Source: Cellulophaga sp. L1A9 (GTDB lineage: Bacteria; Bacteroidota; Bacteroidia; Flavobacteriales; Flavobacteriaceae). From it: a DNA stretch of 64,000 nucleotides. Where the stretch lies: the NCBI RefSeq assembly GCF_009797025.1, contig NZ_CP047027.1, positions 1,860,001 to 1,924,000 on the forward strand, read 5' to 3'. A program made the translations under genes and the position numbers. Positions 43,801 to 52,800 of the stretch are shown piece after piece. The first letter of the stretch is position 1. Every line of letters starts with the position of its first letter. A model generated the notes under the pieces. The model saw nothing but the letters and a program-made list of their open reading frames with translations. It did no database searches and was not told the DNA's origin.

Positions 43801-46800
43801 TGGTGTACCAGGAGTAGCATCATTTACAAATACGTAACGTACATAGTTTCCAGATCCACCGGTTACTAATCCCGCAAGATCTATAGTTGCATAGTTCGTT
43901 GTGTTTCCAGTAGTACAATCAAACTGAGATACTGTTGGCGTTCCAGCAGTTAATGCAGCCGCAGGTTGTGCTATGGTTTGTGTAATTGTTGTCGTACAAC
44001 TATTAGTTCCTGTTACAGTAATTTCATATCCTGCTCCTATAGTATTCGCTAACCCTGTAAATACAGCACTAGTATTGGTTGTGCTTGTTGGGTTTATAGT
44101 TGCTACTGTACCATCCATACTTGTAATTTGGAAAATGTACGGATCAAAACCATTTGCCAAGATACTTACAGAGATGGTTCCATCTGCTGCATTGAAGCAC
44201 GTTACATTGGTAAAGGCATCTATAGTTGGTGTTGCAGGTAACACAGCAGGCGTTAATGTTTGCTTGATGTTTACTGTACATGTTCCGTCTGTAATAGTAA
44301 AGTTATATTCACCATCTAGTGTTAATCCTGTAAATATTCCATCCGTATTTGGAGTTAAAGCTGCTCCAAGTGGATCAGTACCTGTGTAATTATAAATACC
44401 AGAACCTCCAGTTTGCGATATGGTAATTTGTCCACCAGGATCTACCGTACAATCGATAGCTTTAACAATAGTAGCTAAAGGCACCATTTCTTCGTATAAG
44501 GTAATAGCATTTGCAGTTGGAGCAAAACAACCCCATTGATCACTAACGATTACTTGATATTCTCCAGCTCCTAAGTTGCTAAAGGTAGCTGTGGTTTGTA
44601 TTGGTCTTACGTTTACATAAGCAGTACCATCAAAACGTTGTAATTGGTAGCTATAGTTAGCTCCTTGACCACCTGCTTGGTTAATTACCTGTACTTCTCC
44701 TTCAAAATTAGAACAGTTTTCATTGTTTAATTGAAGGTCTGCCGTAATCGCAGTTGGTACACTTAAAGTGATGTCTGCTAATTGTAAAGAACAACCACGA
44801 CTATCAATCACCCAAATTTCATAAGTACCTGCTGCTAAGTTTTCAAACTTAGGAGTAGCCACATAGTTGCTTGCATCTGTTGGATCTGGATTAGCTGTAG
44901 TACTTACATAGTACGCATAGCCACCCCATCCACCGGTAACATTTATTATTTCAATACTACCATCACTACCTGGAACACAGGTAATAGGTGATGCTGTTGG
45001 TGTACCTGCTGCTAAAGCATTTGTAGGTTCTGCAATACTGAATGGCTCTCTATTATCACAAGTAGGCACGCCATCTTGAGAGAAAGTTACATAGTATCCA
45101 CCAGCAAGTAAAGCTGTTGCTGTGAAATCTGCAGAAGTACCTGTTTGCACAGAGGTATCATCTAAATAGTTGGTAGGGGTATCATTATCATCAAATACTT
45201 CCCAAGAATAAGTACCTGTATACGTGACATCAGCGACTGTAAACGTAGCTGTTCCGGTAGCAGTTCCTATACATACGACATCTGTAGTTACTGGAGTAGC
45301 TATGGTAAATGTATTTGGATCTGTTATATTTATTGATGTGAATAATTCACAATCGGTATCCGTATGTCTTACTAAGAAGTTATGCGTACCCACTCCTAAT
45401 CCAGTAAATATTTCTGGATTGGTATGAGAAAGACTCGTTTGCCATGTGGCACCATTGTCTATACTATATTCAAATTTAGAAACGTCATTGGTGGTTGAGG
45501 TAACATTAATAGTTACTTCTCCATCATTTCCAGGACTACACGTAATAGCGCTAGAAATAATAGCATCAGCAGTTAATAACTCATCAAAAGCATCAATAGT
45601 TGCTGTGGCTGTTCCAATACATCCGTTATCATCATAAACAGAAATGGTATAGGTACCTCCTGCTCTGTTGGTTTCAACATAAGATGCATTACTACCGTCT
45701 TGAACTGGAGTACTAGGAGTGGCATTATTTACAAATACGTAGCGTATAAAATTGTTAGAACCACCAGTTACCGAATTTACAGTAATACTTGCATTGTTCT
45801 CCGTATTTGTACTTGGTGTACAGGTAAACTGTACTACATCTACCAATGGATCAATAGTTATGACCACGGCTGCAGGTTCTGCAATTAATATGGCAGCGCT
45901 ATCCGTTGTACAAGCGTTAGTCGTGGCATTACCTGTAACGGTTACCACGTACCCATCTGCAGTTGTTGTTGGCACAAGTCCTGTAAATTCTGCTGTGGTA
46001 TTCGTAAAGCTTGTTGGTGTTATACTCGTTGCAACACCATCTAAAGAGCTAATTTCAAAAGTATAAGGCCCTGTTCCATTATCTACTGCGGTAATGGTTA
46101 TAGTACCATCATTATCACCAATACACGTTATTGGCGTAGCAGCTGTTGCACTGATTACAGGCTCCACTCTAACAGGAACGTTTACTGTAAATACTCTATT
46201 ACAACTCGCACTATTAGGCGTTGCCGTATCATAAATAGTAATTACATAATCACCAGCTACAGAAGCATCGTAAACAAACGGACTGGTTAAAGTGGTTTGC
46301 GTAACTGTTGCTGCACCTGAAATGGAATAGTCATAATTTCCTGAACCTGTTAGGGCTTCTATCGTAATAGTTGCATCAGGCGTACCGGTACAATCTAATA
46401 ATTTGGTCAATTCTGCTTTCGCTGATAGCACAGGGTTTACAATATAGGCTGGCTCTACTGCGGTACAACCATTACCATCAATTACATAAACATCATAGGT
46501 TCCAGAAGTAACATTGGTAAATAAACCATTATTATCTAAATAGTTTGTTGGCATAGGATCACCTGAAGCAACAATAGCATAACGTAAATTTCCAGCAGCA
46601 GAAGTCCCTGTAGCTGTAAGGCTTATTGGGGCAGCACAATTATCTTGGGTTACTGCAATTGTTGGATTAGGAGATAATCCTAGGGTAACAGGAGCTAGGG
46701 TTACCGGACATCCATACTGATCATTTAAGGTTACGGTATAGTCTCCAGCAGGAGAATTTACAGGTATTTGTATTGGATTACTTGTTAAGCCAGTTACTGC

Positions 46801-49800
46801 TGTAAATCCACCAGGACCAGTGACATCATACGTATACGGAGCTCCACCGCCACCAGTAATTGCACTTACCGTAATTAAACCAGGTAAATTACATGAGATA
46901 TCTCTTGTTGGTGCAGCGGTTGCTGTTAATTCTCTAAGTTGATCTATTAAAACATTTTCACTACCACCTCTACAAGAATCTGTAGTTCCATCAGATTGTT
47001 GCACCTCTATATAATATTCTCCTTGTGGAAGATTACTTAGGGTTATGGTATTATTATAGATAATATTAGCAGCTACCGTGCCACCACCACTTACTTCAAT
47101 CGGAGTTGGGTTTCCTAATTCATAGAATTCCCAACGCATATGCGTGTTAGCTGTAATAGGATTTAAGGTATACGTAATTTCACCAGTTGATGCTCCAAAA
47201 CAAGTTGGAGAAAAAGCAGTAGAAATATCAATTGGCAATGGTGTCACTAAATCGTTTACATTTTGAAGACTTTGACGTACACAACCAGTTGCATCTCGTA
47301 CATAGAATACATACGTTCTACCTGGCGTTAATCCTAGCCAAGTATAGTTTCCATGGCCTGCAGGTACGGTTACTGTAGATCCTGATGATTTGTCTTCAGT
47401 ACCACCTGGAATCCATGTTGCTGTTCCAGGATTAAAAGTTGATGGATCATCAGAATATGCATACTCATAAGGAGCAGATCCTGCAGTACCTTGAACAGTA
47501 ACTTGCAAATCATTACAATCTACTACAATGGCGCTAAGACTAATATCTAAATCATCTAACGGATACGGAATGATATATCTTGGGAAATCTTTTTGACATA
47601 CTGTTCCACTAGCCAAGGTTACTCTTATGGATGGGTATACGGTTGTTCCTGAAGCTAAATTTCTTTGTTCAACGCCATCTGTATTCCATGTACTTCCATT
47701 ATCAAAACTATATTCAACCAGTGTGGCTGTAGGTGTAATTAAGTTCTGAAATTCAAAACCATAATCGTTTGCCGAAGAACCCACACAATCTGCTGGTAAT
47801 ATAGGCGCAATATCAGCCGTAATTTCAACTGCATTGTTGATGGTTATTGTAGTTGAGGTAACAGCACATCCATTAACATCTGTAATCGTGATTTCATAAT
47901 CACCAACACCAATTCCATTAAAAGCATTTGTTGTTGAGTTGATGTTCGAATAACTTACACTGTAATCAATACCATCTGCCGGAGATAAATCTGTTAAGGC
48001 ATAGGTATATGGCATGTTTCCACCAGCAGCAAGAGCATCAATAGACCCTAGTCCATCATAACATTCAGGATCGGTTGGCGTTCCAGAAATAGTTAATGTG
48101 GCTGCCGTATTGACGATGATATCTTCTTCGGTATACGAGCATAAAGAACTCACACCATTATTATCAAGCACATACACATCATAACCAGCAGGATTAGCCG
48201 TTGCCATAGCATTGGTTACCGTTAAGTTATTTGTTGTGGTATATAATCCAGTAGGATCTGTATTGGCAGGAACGATAGCGTATACTAATGTTCCATTACC
48301 ACCCGTAGCATTTACGGTAATACTACCATCATTACATGAACTAACATCTAAAACAGTGGTGGTTACTACTAATTGTGGACTCAATACCACTGTTTCTTGT
48401 AGGGCATCACAACCATAACCATCTTTTACATCAATGGTATATGATCCGTTCGCTAGACCTGTAAAGGTATAAGTTGTTGCACTCACTGGAGAAGGAGTAA
48501 TCCATGTGCCACCATTGATACTAAATTGGAAATTTTCATTCCCAGGTATAGAGGTGATATCTACTTGTATGGTACCGTCATTAGCTCCTGAATAACAAGC
48601 TGTAGGAGTTGCGGTAAACGTAGGTACTTCTGGAGCCTCTACGGTTACTGCTGGTAAGGTTACATTGGTACAGTTTCTACTATCTAAGATACGTACCACA
48701 TAATTTTCACCACTAGCATTTGCCGGTACATTATTAAATGTAGCTGTAGGTTGGTATACTCTAATTATAGTACCTGTATTTCTTTCTAGTTGATAGGTAT
48801 ATGTTGGCGTACCTCCATTCGCTACTGCTGTAATTGTTGCACCCGTATTAGCACAAGTAAAAGGTGTTGTTATACTAGCAGTTGCTGTAATCGCATTAGG
48901 CTGTGTAAGATTTTGTGTTAAAGGAATAGTACATGTTGTTGGACTATTAAAATCTCTAACGGTAATTGAATAGTTTTGAGCAGTTAAACCGGTAACGGTT
49001 TCAGCGTTTGTAAACGGACCTACAAAATTGGTACCGTCTAAAGAATATTCAAAACCTGCTGTTCCAAAATTAGAAGCATTAATGGTAAACCCTCCATTGC
49101 TTTCTCCAAAACAAGTGATATTTATTGGTGTAGAAATAGAAGCTGTAAAAGCTCTACCGCTAGCTACATTCACTATAATTTGTGTGGTACACTCGTTTCC
49201 GTAGTTTACTTCAATGGTATGGTTTCCTGCTGCAATAGTATTAAATACATTTGCTGTAGCTCCTGTTTGTGGTGTTGCTCCATCAATTGAATAGGTATAA
49301 GAAGCATCAAAAGGAGCGATGGTTATATTTCCTGTTCCCTCACAATTGTAAGACACACTACTTGTTAATGTTGGTGCAATGGGTAATGGATCAATAATAA
49401 CATCACTTAAAGTAACAACACAGGTAGTTGCAGCTGCATCTCTTGCACGAATGGTATAAGTTCCATCGGTTAATCCTGTAAATACAGTTCCACCGGTAGT
49501 TGAAGCAGTCCAAGTTCCTCCATTAATACTGTATTGGTAATCACCAGAACCACCAGTAGTTGGGGTTATGCTTCCTACTGTTATTTCTGCTTCACCGACA
49601 GGTAAACAGGTATAGTCTTTTGTTTGAACGGCTTCTGCAGTAATTGCATTAGGTTCGTTTATTACAACACTTAAGGGTTGTGTACATAAATCGGCATCTT
49701 GAACTAACACTTGATAGGTTCCAGCTACTAAATTTGGAAAGTTTGAAGATATTGTTTGATAAGTAGTTCCATTATCAATACTATAACGATACGGTGCATT

Positions 49801-52800
49801 CCCACCAGTTACTGCTAAAGCAATAGCACCATCACTCCCACCAAAACAAGTAACATCTGTTAGTGTTTCTGTGATGGCAATAGGTGCATTTTTGATGATG
49901 GTAATATCAAACATATCGAAACAGAATCCCGTTGCCCCTGCATGATCACGTACATATACATCATAATCACCTGCTGCAGCAATAGCGATAGGATTAGTTA
50001 TAGCAAAATCACCAGCTACAGGAGTTACCCCATCTGCTACAATAGCATAGACATAATTAGCATCACCACCCGTAGCGGTAATAGTAACATCCGTACTTGA
50101 AGCACACGTAGTAATAGCACTAGCCGAAGCTGTAACACTTAATTCTGGGGCAATAGTAATATTTTGAGGAGTTGTTGTACACCCTAATTCATCTTTTACA
50201 TTGATGATATACGTTCCTGAAGCTAAGTTGTTAAATACATATGAACTGGCTGTGGTAGGTGTTGGTGCTACAAACGGGCCGTTGTCAATACTAAATAATA
50301 AACCGCCATTACCTCCGGAAGCATTTACGGTAATAGTTCCGTCACTAGCTCCAGAATAACAAACAGAAGGAGCTGCTGTAAATGTTAATGCTGTTGGAGC
50401 TGTAATCGTAATAGCAGTATTTATAGGATCTTCACAACCACTATTGTCTCTTGCTCTAACGATATAATCACCAGCGGTAACATTTGTAAATATTTTATTA
50501 GCACCGTTGGTCGCATAATCATAGGTTCCTATAATTGTTCCTGCGGTATCTTCTAATTGATATACATAAGTTGGAGTACCTCCAGTTGCATTTGCAGAAA
50601 TGGTAGCTCCTGTATTTAAGCAGGTAAAAGGATTTGACACTACAGCTGTGGTATTCACAGCGGTTGGTTGCGTAATTGTTCTAGTTATTTGTTGAACACA
50701 AGTAACATCATCTACTTTTCTAATATCAATAGTGGCTACACCAGCACCCAATACTTGTGGTGTGGTTACTGGAGAAACTAAAGATGTAGTATAATTTACA
50801 CCATCTGTAGTATACTCAAATCCAGTAGTAGGATCAAAGTTTACTACTTCAAAAGTGATGGTACCATTGGTATCTCCAAAACAAGTTACGTTGGTAGAAG
50901 ATAGGTAATTTGCTTCAAAAGCTTTATCATCCTCAACAGTTACTAAGTTTTCTACAAACAATTCACATACCTCTGGTATTTGAAAAATTTCTATATCATC
51001 AATAGCTAAATCATTACCATTATTACCCACTTTATCTGTTCTTATAACAAATTCTAATGTGGCATTACTACCTGGGTTTAGATCTACTGAAAATTCAGTC
51101 CAATCACTCGCGCCGGTATTTTTAGCGATATCTCCGGTATATATGGTTTGGACAGGAGTTCCAGTACCCGTTTCTTGTACTTCAATTATTAAGTTAGGAT
51201 CCAATCCAGAACTAGTACTTTTCAAGAGGTTTAGAATCCATAACGAAACTCTTAAAGGTTGGTTTGGGATAATATCATTTATGGTTTTTGTGTAAATTAC
51301 TTGTCCTGTAGCTGGTGTACCAACATTAATAACTAAATAACGGCCATTACCTGTTCTGGTACCGGTAGTATGGTCTATTGGGTTAATCCATGAACTGTAA
51401 GGAGCAACAAGCTGACTTGTTACTGTATATTCATAGTCATTAATATTACTATTACTATCTCCTGGTGCATTTCCAGTTTGATCTTCATACGTATATCCAA
51501 CAGTATTTGTGCTAGAAGTAGTGGAACCAGAGCCAAAATTTTCTACCAATAATAAACTTGGTGTTGGAGGTGTTTGAGAGGTGTAATTTGTAGTAATTGT
51601 ATAGGTACCTGCAGCTATATCTGAGAAAATATTTAAGTCAGCATCTGGAGTATTTAACACACCATCTATAGCATACGTATAATTATAAGTACTAATATCT
51701 GAGTTTACAGTTATGTTTCCTGAACCATCGCAATTGTAATCTACGACTGGAGTTATTACAGGTTCTACAGGATAATCTTCTACGTAAACATCCATTGCAA
51801 ATTCGCACCCAAGAGCATCTTTTACCACTACGGTATTATAGTTTCCTGGCGGAAGTATAGCAGTACTTGCCGTTCCAAAAGTTGTTCCACCATTAAAACT
51901 ATAGGTGTATGGCGCTTGACCACCAACAACATTGGTAATACGTACTTCTGCACCTGCAGGATCACAGGTAACGTCTCTAGAAACACCTGCAGAAGCCGAT
52001 AAGGTTGCAGTTTCTGTTATAATATGTGTTTCAGTTATATAACAACCAGAACTATCTGTAACAACAACATCATAAGTACCCGCTCCTAAACCAACAAAGT
52101 TTGGAGTATCTTGAGTTGATGTTCCACCATCAATACTATATTCAAATGGACCAACGCCATTGGTGGTGTTTATGGTAATACTCGCATCATTGTTTCCGCT
52201 ACAGGTTACTGGAGAATCATCTGTAATGCTAATTGTCATGCTACCAAGATCCTCTACTGTTACGCTATTGGATTCTATATAACACCCATTTGCATCTACA
52301 ACAACGAATGTATACACACCATCTTCATTGGGAACTTTGGTATATACATATGGTGCATCTGTGTCAGTTTCGGTAGGACCACCTGTTGTGGTATATCCAA
52401 ATTCAAAAATATCTGTTGTTTGAAAATTACTCGCAGGAATATCACTAATGTCCGTATAAAGTTCAGTGCCATCTTTACTCCATATCGCATAGGTATATTC
52501 GGGATCTATGAAACCACCAGTTGCCGTAAGTTGAACAGTTCCTGGGGTACAGCCTATATTTTGTGTTGTTACTGCAGCTAATGCAATATCTTCTACCGCT
52601 GTAACCGTAATATTTTGAGTGTCAGTACACCCATCTTGGGTAGTAACAATTACGGTATAATCATCAGGATTTAAATTGTTAAAGGTGTAATTATTGGTGG
52701 TCTGTGCAGTAACAAGATTTACACGTGTTCCTGTTCCATAAGGATGCGTAGTTCCATCATTAAACCTTAAGTCATAGCTATAATTAGCTCTTACATTTAA

